NCBI GenBank assembly: GCA_947650285.1
Contig: CANTFL010000042.1
Span: 120,550 to 184,549 of the forward strand
Reading direction: 5' to 3'
Length of the DNA stretch: 64,000 nt
Source: Hyaloperonospora brassicae
Lineage: Eukaryota > Oomycota > Peronosporomycetes > Peronosporales > Peronosporaceae
Positions 54,052-64,000 of the stretch are shown piece after piece; position 1 is the stretch's first letter; every line of letters starts with the position of its first letter. The position numbers and the translations under genes are program-made. The notes below the pieces were generated by a model, which saw only the letters and a list, made by a program, of their open reading frames with translations, made no database searches and was not told the DNA's origin.

Positions 54052-55380
54052 TGTGGTAAAGTCCCTAATTAAATTTTGGGACGTGGATCGGTGGCCACCC
54101 AGTTAAGGTGTCACTTACTGGTGAAAATGAGGCCATGGGACCTGGCGATCCAATGAGGAGGTGGAAAACGATCTTAACGGGGATCGGCGATCTGGTCCAA
54201 CTGTCGTCAGACTGATGGGTATGGAACGGTCTGAGACGGGGTGATCTGGGACAAGACGACAAATGGGACGATTTCCATGGAGCGATCTGGGACAAGGATC
54301 TGGGACCAGCTGATGTGATATGAATCTAAAATGAAGGTGTAACATCCTGCAGACCGGTGACACTCTCTACGGGTCTCCCAAAGGGAGTACTGATTTAGAT
54401 TATTTATGGCCCTATCTGTAAGTGGGGATGTTTATGAAAGTCCGTGGGACCGTAGTAAGAACTACGAATAGTCTCATTGAGCAGATACACCCTTGAGGAT
54501 GGTATCGGAGTATGCACAACGAACGGAAGAACATATAGGGCCGGAATGTATTGTGTGTCCTCAACGATCTCGTATTGGACATCAGATCGGCCATGTTCCC
54601 TGCTGGTTATGGATATATCGGTGATGGAGCGATTGGATCGTGATAAGCATGCTTGTTGAAGGTCCATGAGTGACGGCTCAAAAGTTCATATCGAAAGAGC
54701 CAGTGGAAGCCGGTCAAATTGACGTCGCAAAACGGATTGAGACACGTTCCACATCTTGGATGCTATTTTGGACTTTTCGGTACCAATATTGGGTATTTGG
54801 TACCGCATTTGTAATTTGGTCTCTTTTTTGTGTCTAGGTACGATATCGGGAGTATTGGCGCTATCTTTGGAGTACAGGTCACGAAATTTCGACACGTGTT
54901 CAAGGGGCGGGCAAGCTTTAAGGTGATATAGACTTGGACAGTGACCTACGGTTGGGAATAGGCCTAATGATAGGTCGGATATTAATTTGGTTGGATAAAA
55001 AACAGTTACCGTTTTGCACAAATAAAGCACGTCGCAGACTTCTCTTCCGGGCAGGATATTTGGCCTCCCGTGGATCAAGAGACGTCACCGCGCCGTGTTT
55101 CGTGCACTCACTTTTGATTGTTTGGCCAAGGTGGGGTTAAGGTAACTCAACTCAAATCAACTCAAACTGCTAGAGTAGCAGCAAACAACGGTAAAGAAAA
55201 AGGATTTGGTTACGAGATCGCGAGACGGCTCAAGTGGTCAAAAGATCTGGACAAGGCGTTCAAGACAATACCGAGCAAGACCAAAGCGATCTACCGGACA
55301 GATCGGCGTGTTTCATCTTGGCGAAACAAGAAACGATCCGTCCATATTGCGCACTTCCGGCAAGATCGACGCAAGACTAC
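54052..55380 (+). repeat. Gypsy B sense LTR, 3'-truncated
   Basis: Begins TGTGGTAAAGTCCC and is cut at GACTAC, 1,329 bp in, by the terminus of an antisense LTR at 55,381. The missing end corresponds to the piece at 40,807-41,151. Confidence 0.85.
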
Positions 55381-57137
55381 TGTGGTGAAGTCGATCTCAC
55401 AAAATTACTTTAGTGAGTGTCGATCTTCAACTTGCCTAGACTTGCCGACTCACGAAGGGGGTACTCCGATCCGTGCCTTGCTGTATAGCCTTGTGCTCAC
55501 CTTGTGTACCCGTCGTTTGGGCTGGCTTGAGCTCTTCTTAACGGCCTTGGGAGATGTTGATCTCGCTGAGGGTTGGGTTGAGCGTTCGCTTCCGGTGAGG
55601 AAAGCTTCACACCACGAACGGGGTTCTGCGATCCTGATCTTGAGTCGCGGCGATCTCTATTTGGAGATGTCGCGATCTTGATCTTGAATCGCACCGATCT
55701 CGACCTGTCTCTGGGATTGGGGTCTTCGCTGTGCGGAAATCCTCACTCAGCAAATTGTAGTATTGCGTCGATCTTGCGTTGGGATCGGTCCGATCTGGTC
55801 TTGGGATCGGCCGATCTTGTTGGAAGTGCGCAATATGGACGGATCGTTTCTTGTTTCGCCAAGATGAAACACGCCGATATGTCCGGTAGATCGCTTTGGT
55901 CTTTCTTGGTATTGTCTTGAACGCTTTGTCCAGATCTTTTGACCACTTGAGCCGTCTCGCGATCTCGTAACCAAATCCTTTTTCTTTACCGTTGTTTGCT
56001 GCTACGCTAGCAGTTTGAGTTGATTTGAGTTGAGTTACCTTAACCCCACCTTGGCCAAACAATCAAAAGTGAGTGCACGAAACACGGCGCGGTGACGTCT
56101 CTTGATCGACGGGAGGCCAAATATCCTGCCCGGAAGAGAAGTCTGCGACGTGCTTTATTTGTGCAAAACGGTAACTGTTTATTATCCAACCAAATTAATA
56201 GCCATCCTATCCTTGAGCCTATTCTCAACCGTAGGTCACTCTACAAACCGATATCACCTTAAAGCTTGACCGCCCTCGTGAACACGTGTCGAAATTTCGT
56301 GACCTGTACTCCAAAGATAGCGCCAATACTCCCGATATCGTACCTAGACACAAAAAAGAGACCAAATTACAAATGCGGTACCAAATACCCAATATTGGTA
56401 CCGGAAAGTCCAAAATAGCATCCAAGATGTGGAACGTGTCTCAATCCATTTTGCGACGTCACTTCGACCGTCTTCCACTGGCTCTTTCGGTCTGAACTTT
56501 TGGGACATCACTCATGGATCTCCAACAAGCATATACATCATCATACAATCGCTCCATCATCGATATATCCATAACCAGCAGGGAACATGACCGATCTGAT
56601 GTCCAATTCGAGATTGTTGAGGATCAACACAGTGCGATCCGGCCCTATATGCATTTCCCGTTCATTTTGCATGCTCCGATACTATACTCAACGGTTTATC
56701 CGCACAATGGGACCATCCACAGTTCTCACAACGGTCCCACGGACCCCCACAAACATCCCCACTTCCAGATCGGTCCATAATTAACCTAAATCAGTACTCC
56801 CTTTGGGAGACCCGTAGAGAGTGTCACCGGTCTGCAGGATGTTACACCTTCGTCACAGAGTCATATCAAATCACATCGCCTGATCTCAGATCTTTGTCCC
56901 AGAACGCTCCATGGAAATCGTCCTGACTGTCGTCTTGTCCCAGATCACCCCGTCTCAGATCGTTCCATACCCATCATTCTGACGACAGTTGGATCGGATA
57001 GCCGATCCTGTTTCGATCGCCTTCCGTCTCCTTATTGGATCGCGAAGTCCCATGGCCTCATTTTTCACCAGTAAGTGGCGTCCTAAATGTGTAGCCACCG
57101 ATCCTCGTACAAAATTTGAATTAGTGACTTCACCACA
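55381..57137 (-). repeat. Third element, 3' LTR, 1,757 bp
   Basis: Plus-strand ends TGTGGTGAAGTCG and ACTTCACCACA. Its inner half is of the same type as the LTR at 39,071-40,806, and unlike the element's own other LTR. Confidence 0.87.
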
Positions 57138-57225
57138 ACCGCCCCCTGTACTGAAGTCCATTGTACAGCAATTGACCTCAGTGCAGTCACTCATCAACTT
57201 CGCTCCAAGCACTCAAGTCCATTCT

Positions 57226-57810
57226 ATGGCCTCACCGACGTGTCTCCCCACTTCGCCAGTACCCTCGAAGTGTTCTACCGCACTTTTGTCGCCGGATCGC
57301 GCTCTGTCACCCAGATCGGCTGATCCAGAGGAGCATATTCCCATAGTGCCAGATTGGCCGGGGTCCCCAGGTCATCTTGGTTCTACCAGATCGCCATCGA
57401 TCGTCACGGGATCAACAGATCGACGACCAACCGGACTTTTATCTCCATCCCGAGACATGTCGTCTAGATCGCCAGATCCCGGGAGGTATACTTCAATAGT
57501 CCCATATCGACCTGGGTCTCCAAGTGATCTTGGTCCGGCCGAATCGACACCTTTCTCCAGGGGATCACCAGATCGACTACCCACCGGGACTTCGTCTCCT
57601 GCCCACGATCTGTCGTACAGAGCGCCATATCACGGGAGGTATAATCTAATAGTCCCAGATCGACCCATATCTCCACTTTCCCCTACAGACGACCGGATCG
57701 ACAGCCTGAGTTGGGCCCATCCCATTCTTCACCAGGTCGATAGTTACTTGACCTCCACTAATATCTCCATTCAATCGACCTGGATCGCCAGATCATCAGT
57801 CTCGGCTTAG
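57226..57810 (+). CDS. Antisense ORF of the third element, repeat-rich N-terminal part
   Basis: 194 codons from ATG (MASPTCLPTSP, close to the MTSPTLLPTSP start of the arms). Three to four imperfect repeats of about 43 residues carry RPGSPSDLGP-like motifs and SPDR spacers. The frame is open although the surrounding element is decayed and the sequence has diverged from the arms. The coiled-coil part seen in the arms is missing. Function unknown. Confidence 0.5.
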   Translation: MASPTCLPTSPVPSKCSTALLSPDRALSPRSADPEEHIPIVPDWPGSPGHLGSTRSPSIVTGSTDRRPTGLLSPSRDMSSRSPDPGRYTSIVPYRPGSPSDLGPAESTPFSRGSPDRLPTGTSSPAHDLSYRAPYHGRYNLIVPDRPISPLSPTDDRIDSLSWAHPILHQVDSYLTSTNISIQSTWIARSSVSA

Positions 57811-58181
57811 ATCTCTATTCGTTTGAACAAGATCGTTAGATCATTCTGCTTACCTGGATCGCCGATCTTAGTAGAATTCGAAAATGATAGTACATCAGAT
57901 TTCATTATCATCTCTCGTCACATCTTTTATCGTTGTATCATCATGCCAAATCAAACTCGCTCTACATCAAATAGTTGGTAATTCAGTTCCATATTCATAT
58001 ACGAACAGCCCATTCCTCTGGCATGTACTACCTCCAAGTACACCCTTCAAACCCATTCCACCAGTATATGCTATCTCCTAGCACACCCGTCCACAGATAT
58101 CCTCCGCCACATACAGCCTCCCTGTATGTGCTTTCACTATTTTACAGCCATATGCAACCTCCTTGCATACTTCAACCACAC
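57811..58181. other. Spacer 3' of the antisense ORF in the third element
   Basis: A diverged form of the tandem-repeat spacer at 37,658-38,266 (CTAGCACAC and ATGTGCT motifs). No gene. Confidence 0.45.
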
Positions 58182-58829
58182 CTAACCTCCAGATCGGTGT
58201 TCGACTCTTGATGCAGCTTCTTCTAATTGCCTCACCTTGAACCGATTCCGGCTTGCTCGACCACGGTCACATTTCTGCGACATATCCACGCAATTTACAT
58301 CTGCTTCGTCTATCCATGTCGGATCGCTGGAGCCTTTCCAACACTTCCCGACCGGACCGTGTACTCGTCCAACTCGTGATTTTCGGCCAGATCGCGCGTC
58401 TTCTGTTCTTTTCACTTCGAACGTATCATCCTCTCGACATCCTTCCCAGCTATCGTCCAGCCATAATACTTCATCAAAGCCCACTCGATCAATCTCGTAT
58501 ACCGTCAAACAGACTATTGATCGATTCTGAAACATCTTGACCTGCTTCAACTTCGAAACATGAACCATCGAGAACAACCTGTATGGTTTACCATCAATAT
58601 ACAGTCGTACGATATGATCACCACACTTGACGGCCTCATAACACGGTCCGTGCCACATATGAACTAAACTTGGTGCATATTCCTCCTTGAACCGATAGAG
58701 ATAAAGCCGCAAGTCCTCCTCACGACTTATCTGCAGTGGATTACAATCCGCATTAAAGCGGTCGATCCCCACCTTATCAGTCTCTGCGGTCATCACGGTG
58801 GACTGTCCATGCTCTTCACTGTATCCCAT
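58182..58829 (-). pseudogene. Third element: integrase C-terminus and diverged chromodomain
   Basis: 215 codons. The integrase C-terminal core is recognisable (HMWHGPCYEAVKCGDHIVRL, FSMVHVSKLKQVK). The chromodomain end has WKGSSDPTWIDEADV, close to the arms' WKGNPDLSWVDEADL, but the aromatic cage region is changed. The frame is fused at its start to unrelated sequence, consistent with an internal deletion of the integrase core. Confidence 0.7.
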
Positions 58830-59653
58830 ATCGGCCTCTTTTTTATGATGGTGACTGAATTCTTTTCTGTCAAGATAATAATCACTAGAATTTTCCCACG
58901 TGATCGCCTTTCCCCCTCCTCGATCTCCAAGTTATCAAATCGGTGAGGTTCCACAGCGTCACAGCTCATAGCCTTGGTGGCATTTATCACAGCAGGAGAC
59001 AGCATATCACCAATCACTCCAGGTAAGTCATTGTAAGTCCCTGGTATAGCTGCGTCTTTAAGCTGTCGATTGTCTCGTACTTGTAACACACTATCACGAG
59101 TCGACATTTCGCCTGACTGAAGTCTGGACTCTCCATGCACCGTTTCACTATCGTCAGGGTCTCCGTCTTTGGTCGCGCTATCTTCGCATACCCATCTATT
59201 AAATCGGATCGACGCTTGATTGATCTCCACCTTGACCGGCGCCGGCAACCTCGCACCCTCGTTTCCCTTCGACAATCTCGCGGTCGCAATCATTTCGAGT
59301 TCTTTAACCAGTTGGGAATGTTCTTCTTGCGACCCACCATCCTTTAACCCGATTCCGTCTGCTTGACAGCTGGACCATCCTTGCAACAGATCAGCTACCT
59401 CAGACTCGGTGTCTTCAGTCGTAATCTTCCTTGTGGCGTCAATCTCTTGCTTCGGTCGGTCTTGTATCCACTCGACGCTTTTAATCTTCTTTTTAGTATC
59501 CATCGCTGAAGGTATCTTCATACACAGTCGATATCCACTTGTAGGATGATCGCCGCAGAGAAATTCGCTCCCCCAGTCCAGATCAGCTATCAAATTGAGA
59601 TATAATAACAGACCATTACACTCGTCTTCAGCACCTTCGAGACCCTGATCCAC
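58793..59653 (-). pseudogene. Third element: RNase H remnant and unassigned pol sequence
   Basis: 286 codons. DECNGLLLYLNLIADLDWG and FLCGDHPTSGYRL align with the second RNase H of Gypsy B (EEYNGLLLCFELLADLDRG, CGDSNLVIRQM), but catalytic residues are altered. The remaining 230 residues are not recognised; a short stretch resembles integrase-region sequence only weakly. Confidence 0.5.
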
Positions 59654-60290
59654 GTGATCTTGATTCGTAATATACCTTTGACCACTAACGCCATCTTGAT
59701 TGATAGAAAACTCAAACGATCCATCATGTGAATGCAGGTCGTTTTGGCCATATCAATCTTCACTTGTAGAGTGATCGCCGCAGAGAAATCCACGTCCCCT
59801 GTCCAGATCATCTTCGAGATCTTGATCCATACCATACGTTTGATGAATTTCTCGATCTTGATCGATAGAAAACTCAAACGATCCATCAGGTAAATGGGAA
59901 ATCACTTTGCGATCTTGACAGATCCAGTACTGCGAGTCACCTTCGGGATCTTAACCCGTAGAATTTCCTTGACCTCTTTCGCGATCTTGATCAATAGAAA
60001 GCGTAAACGATTTATAGTAATATGGCGAATTCATTCCGCAGTCTCGATCTGTCGAATACTGTGTATCATCATCGCGATCTTGACATTTCCAGTGATGTGG
60101 ATCATCTACATAATCTCGATTCATTACATAGGAGCGATTACTTTCTCGATCTTGATCAATATGACGTTGAACCGATCTATCGTGTGAAGGATGAACCACT
60201 CTTCGATCTCGTTCCGTCAAATACTGTAGATCCTCTTCGCGATCCCGATCAGCAGAACTCTGAAACGATTCATCATGTGAGAGTATATCG
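59654..60290 (-). repeat. Third element: D/R/S-rich imperfect repeats in place of RT
   Basis: Repeated segments, for example GATAGAAAACTCAAACGATC at about 59,700 and 59,868, with related copies up to about 60,290, encode on the minus strand an Asp/Arg/Ser/Tyr-rich peptide (SIDQDRER, STDRDCG, RSVQRHIDQDRE) in an open frame. Not present in the gag-pol at 41,152. Confidence 0.6.
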
Positions 60291-60760
60291 ACGACGGCAT
60301 TCTCTTCTCCTGACGCAGATTTGATACTTTCTCCTCCCGTTTTAGCTTTATAAATCCGATGATTAATTACTACCGCTCCCCTCGCCGTTTCCACCGGATC
60401 ATCTTTTGGTCGTGTCATTAACTCTACCGATTTAACATAGTTAGCAGGATTCGCTGGAAATTCGATCCATTCATTATCGGGCCACTTCCATTGTTCATAT
60501 GTAGTATTTTCATACGCTAAGGTCTGACACTCCTTATATCGGCCAGATCCATACAACACGTATCCTTGAGATCGTGGTGTTGTCTCGCCTTTCATCCACA
60601 TACCGAGTGTGGTATGTGGTGGTAACACGATCTTCTGATCACCAATATTCGTCACCTGCAGATATAATAGCTTGCCAGGACCGTATCTTACTGTTGGCAC
60701 CCAATCATGTCCTCGTGCGATATACAACCTTGAGAACGCTTGACTGATACCGATCTTCAC
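59951..60760 (-). pseudogene. Third element: pre-RT segment with repeat-rich tail
   Basis: The first 110 residues align with 44,351-44,815 (MKIGI, GHDWVPTV against GPDWVPTV, then YLQVTNIGDQKIVLPPHTTL and YKECQTLAYE). The tail is the Asp/Arg-rich repeat region. The frame is open for 269 codons. Confidence 0.7.
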
Positions 60761-60925
60761 CTCCGTAGATTATCCAACATGGATCTCGATGGGTTGATCA
60801 GTAGCTTTTATCTTTTTAACCTTCGATTTACACGATGAACGTTGTCCTGAGAAGCGAATTGGATTCTCATCCGGTTGTTTTCGTGGAAGGTAGTATTGTT
60901 GATCGACCGATTCTTCGTGTCCACA

Positions 60926-62272
60926 TTACTCGAACACGAATTCTTCCACCAGCGCATTCCAATCAAATTGTATCGATGCGTTTAGTTGAAGATACCAATA
61001 TCGGGCTGGAGCGGTGAGCAAATCACCGAACACCATACATAGGTCTTCATCAGGTATTCGTTCTCGAACAAAAGCCGATCTGACCTCGCCGATCCAGCTC
61101 CGAGACCAATCTTCGTCTCGATCGTTTCCTGAACACCCTTCCAGATGTGAGATCAAGGATGCCTTGATTCTCTGAGTGTAAATCATGATGTTCGATGTGG
61201 TTTCTGGAGTGGCTACATAGGACCGGCGTTGTTCTACAAGCCATGATCGGTCAGATTTACTTCCGCTCGGACGACAATGATTCGATCCCATAGTTTACTA
61301 ATTGACGTCCGAGGTAATCAAGGCATGGCGAGACGACCGACATGATTCTGCTTGGACGTGATAAAATTCAGGGCGACCTTGTCTTCAGTCAGCGCAATTT
61401 TGTCCACCAGACAAATAACAATCTCGACAAAAGCGTCCACTGCGATCTCGATCTGATATATACTACATAGTCCCAAGTCCTTCATATTGAAATATTCTAA
61501 GAAAAAACCGGTTGCTAGAAGCGTCCAGAAAATTAGTGCGACCGCGTCGATCTGACTAGTGGCTCTTCTTAGTATTGACCTTGGTCTATTCATCGATTAA
61601 TTAGCTTTGGCTGTAGAAGCTTAAAGACAGAGTCTGTCTAAAAGAGTTTCTTCAAAAATACCCCATAAAATTCTTACGCCGCGCGACTCCACACTTGAGT
61701 CACCGACTCGATCTTCGGCGCAGAGGTCTCTATCAGCTCGCGCTCGATCTTCGGCACCGCGATCTCGGCCATCTCACGGCTATATTCTTCCTTGTCTGCG
61801 ATCTTGAATCCGATTGGTTTTCCGATTTGGTGATCTTCGCCATTCGATTCCGGCACGTTCTTCTTCGTTCGTGCCGATCTGATATATTACTTGACCTTCT
61901 ATCTCGTCCTAATGTTTGGTACCCTATCGACGAGGGTAAAGGTTTGACTTCCGCAGGTTTGGTTTTCGCCTTTGGATTCTCATCCAGCAGATCGCTCTTT
62001 GCAAAGCGATCTGCGGTGGCCCCCGAAAGGACCCTAGGAAAGAATTGAGGTTTATCTTCCAGATCGATCTCTCGATCTTCCTCTTTCATTTTCATTTCTT
62101 CAGAGCCCGTCCCAAAACTCTGATGATCTGAGGATCGTGTGTTTCTGCGTGTCTGCGTCGATCCCTCTGTTGCTGACACTTCAATCCCAGGTTCTTGCTT
62201 GATCTTAACATCTTCTCCAGTGGACTCACGGTAAAATCCAGGGGCTTCAGAAGATCCGGGTACGCGCATCAT
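60926..62272 (-). pseudogene. Third element: Gag, broken
   Basis: Starts MMRVPGSSEAPGFYREST at 62,272 (against MVRVPGASEASGFYRECT at 41,152). After frame changes, pieces lie at 61,856-61,674, at 61,593-61,318 (AFVEIVICLVDK against EFVEIMIMLVGK) and at 61,291-60,926 (FGDLLTAPARYWYLQL against FGDLMVGPARYWYRQL). Zinc knuckles were not found. Confidence 0.8.
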
Positions 62273-64000
62273 TGTGGTGAAGTCGATCTCACAAATTTAC
62301 TTTAGTGAGGGTCAATCTTCCACTTGCCCAGACTTGCCGACTCACGAAGGGGGTACTCCGATCCGTGCCTGGTTGTATAATCTTGTGCTAACCTTGTGTA
62401 CCCGTCGGTTACGCTGGCTTGAGCTCTTCTTAACGGCTTTGGGAGATGTTGATCTCGCTGAGGGTTGGGTTGAGCGTTCGCTTCCGGTGAGGAAAGCTTC
62501 ACAACACGAACACGGGTTCTGCGATCCTGATCTTGAGTCGCGGCGATCTCTATTTGGAGATGTCGCGATCTCGATCTTGAATCACACCGATCTCGATTTG
62601 TCGTCGGGATCCGAATCTTCGCTGTGCGGAAATCCTCACTCAGCAAATTGTAGTCTTGCGTCGATCTTGCGTTGGGATCGGTCCGATGTGGTCTCGGGAT
62701 CGGCCGCTCTTGCCGGAAGTGCGCGATATGGACGGATCGTTTCTTGGTTTCGCCAAGATGAAACACGCCGATATGTCCGGTAGATCGCTTTGGTCTTGCT
62801 CGGTATTGTCTTGAACGCCTTGTCCAGATCTTTTGACCACTTGAGCCGTCTCGCGATCTCGTAACCAAATCCTTTTTCTTTACCGTTGTTTGCTGCTACG
62901 CTAGCAGTTTGAGTTGATTTGAGTTGAGTTACCTTAACCCCACCTTGGCCAAACAATCAAAAGTGAGTGCACAAAACACGGCGCGGTGACGTCTCTTGAT
63001 CCACGGGAGGCCAAATATCCTGCCCGGAAGAGAAGTCTGCGACGTGCTTTATTTGTGCAAAACGGTAACTGTTTATTATCCAGCCAAATTAATATCCATC
63101 CTATCCTTGAGCCTATTCCCAACCGTAGGTCACTCTACAAACCGATATCACCTTAAAGCTTGACCGCCCTCGTGAACACGTGTCGAAATTTCGTGACCTG
63201 TACTCCAAAGATAGCGCCAATACTCCCGATATCGTACCTAGACACAAAAAAGAGACCAAATTACAAATGCGGTACCAAATACCCAATTTTGGTACCGGAA
63301 AGTCCAAAATAGCATCCAAGATGTGGAACGTGTCTCAATCCGTTTTGCGACGTCACTTTGACCGTCTTCCACTGGCTCTTTCGGTCTGAACTTTTGGGAC
63401 ATCACTCATGGATCTCCAACAAGCATGCTTATCACGATCCAATCGCTCCATCACCGATATATCCATAACCAGCAGGGAACATGGCCGATCTGATGTCCAA
63501 TACGAGATTGTTGAGGACACACAGTACATTCCGGCCCTATATGTTCTTCCGTTCGTTGTGCATACTCCGATACCATCCTCAAGGGTGTATCTGCTCAATG
63601 AGACTATTCGTAGTTCTTACTACGGTCCCACGGACTTTCATAAACATCCCCACTTACAGATAGGGCCATAAATAATCTAAATCAGTACTCCCTTTGGGAG
63701 ACCCGTAGAGAGTGTCACCGGTATGCAGGATGTTACACCTTCATTTTAGATCCATATCACATCAGCTGGTCCCAGATCCTTGTCCCAGATCGCTCCATGG
63801 AAATCGTCCTGACTGTCGTCTTGTCCCAGATCACCCCGTCTCAGATCGTTCCATACCCATCATTCTGACGACAGTTGGATCGGATCGCCGATCCTCTTTC
63901 CCTTCCGTCTCCTTATTGGATCGCCAAGTCCCATTGCCTCATTTTTCACCAGTAAGTGGCGTCCTAAATGTGTAGCCACCGATCCTCGTACAAAATTTGA
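62273..64000 (-). repeat. Third element, 5' LTR (cut by window end)
   Basis: Begins TGTGGTGAAGTCG on the plus strand and reaches GTACAAAATTTGA at the last base, so only some 20-30 bp are missing. Inner half of the same type as 54,052-55,380. Confidence 0.85.

Larger units (their letters stand above)
48611..54544 (-). repeat. Giant inverted repeat, right arm
   Basis: Partner of 34,354-40,289; see there. It contains LTR, integrase C-terminus, chromodomain, antisense ORF and the start of another LTR on the plus strand. Confidence 0.9.
55381..64000 (-). mobile_element. Third Gypsy B-related element, RT-less, running off the window
   Basis: Minus strand: LTR (beyond 64,000 to 62,273), Gag (62,272-60,926), pre-RT segment (60,760-59,951), an expanded low-complexity region where RT should be, an RNase H remnant (about 59,650-59,500), integrase C-terminus with a diverged chromodomain (58,829-58,182), antisense ORF start (plus strand, 57,226-57,810), LTR (57,137-55,381). 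Clearly more diverged than the arms. Non-autonomous. Confidence 0.85.

Noticed and set aside
30..64000. CRISPR arrays, rRNA genes, bacterial operons or RXLR effector genes
   Set aside because: No spaced repeat array, no rRNA-like sequence, no operon structure, and no signal-peptide ORF with an RXLR-EER motif was seen.

Overview
The window looks like a transposon-swollen, gene-poor stretch of an oomycete nuclear genome (Peronosporales such as Phytophthora or a downy mildew are most likely). The reasons are Ty3/Gypsy and Ty1/Copia polyproteins of the oomycete style, small secreted cysteine-rich proteins, a motif like the oomycete transcription initiator upstream of one of them, and a nearly complete absence of intact housekeeping genes. 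I see no rRNA, bona fide tRNA or CRISPR array. The species call is inference.

Left half (1-30,000): a segmental duplication. Copy 1 (1-11,286) and copy 2 (22,358-29,926) are paralogous and collinear. Each carries the end of an AAA+ ATPase gene fragment, a 103-residue secreted cysteine-rich protein (SCR1), a conserved GC-rich block between direct repeats, and a second secreted cysteine-rich protein gene (SCR2, broken by one stop in copy 1, intact in copy 2). Insertions distinguish the copies, and each has its empty site in the other copy. Copy 1 holds a 4.84-kb Copia element (4,170-9,010, target duplication AAAAC). Copy 2 holds two solo LTRs (27,682-28,097 and 29,005-29,415). Both hold an element with a 121-bp tandem array, but at different sites and in opposite orientations. 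Between the copies lie an 8-kb Gypsy element on the minus strand (Gypsy A, 11,287-19,295), an ABCG-transporter membrane-domain fragment (19,461-20,642) and the AAA+ fragment (21,217-22,457).

The most striking signal is in Gypsy A. Almost its entire length (gag, pol, an antisense ORF and the LTRs) is packed with short perfect inverted repeats (stems of 6-10 bp, loops of 2-10) roughly every 25-30 bp. Related solo LTRs keep the stems while the loops, and even the paired bases, change. Neither the Copia element nor the other Gypsy family shows this.

Right half (30,000-64,000): a very decayed Copia remnant (30,243-33,092) followed by a nest of a second chromodomain Gypsy family (Gypsy B) with LTRs of about 1.75 kb and a very high density of GATC. 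Two nearly identical deletion derivatives form a giant inverted repeat (34,354-40,289 against 48,611-54,544) around a central, more complete gag-pol (41,152-48,217). A third, older and RT-less relative (55,381 to beyond 64,000) lies on the minus strand. Like Gypsy A, Gypsy B carries a long coiled-coil ORF antisense to gag-pol between the chromodomain and the 3' LTR. All the retroelement reading frames have stops or frameshifts. The best candidate working host genes are the SCR1 pair and the copy-2 SCR2.
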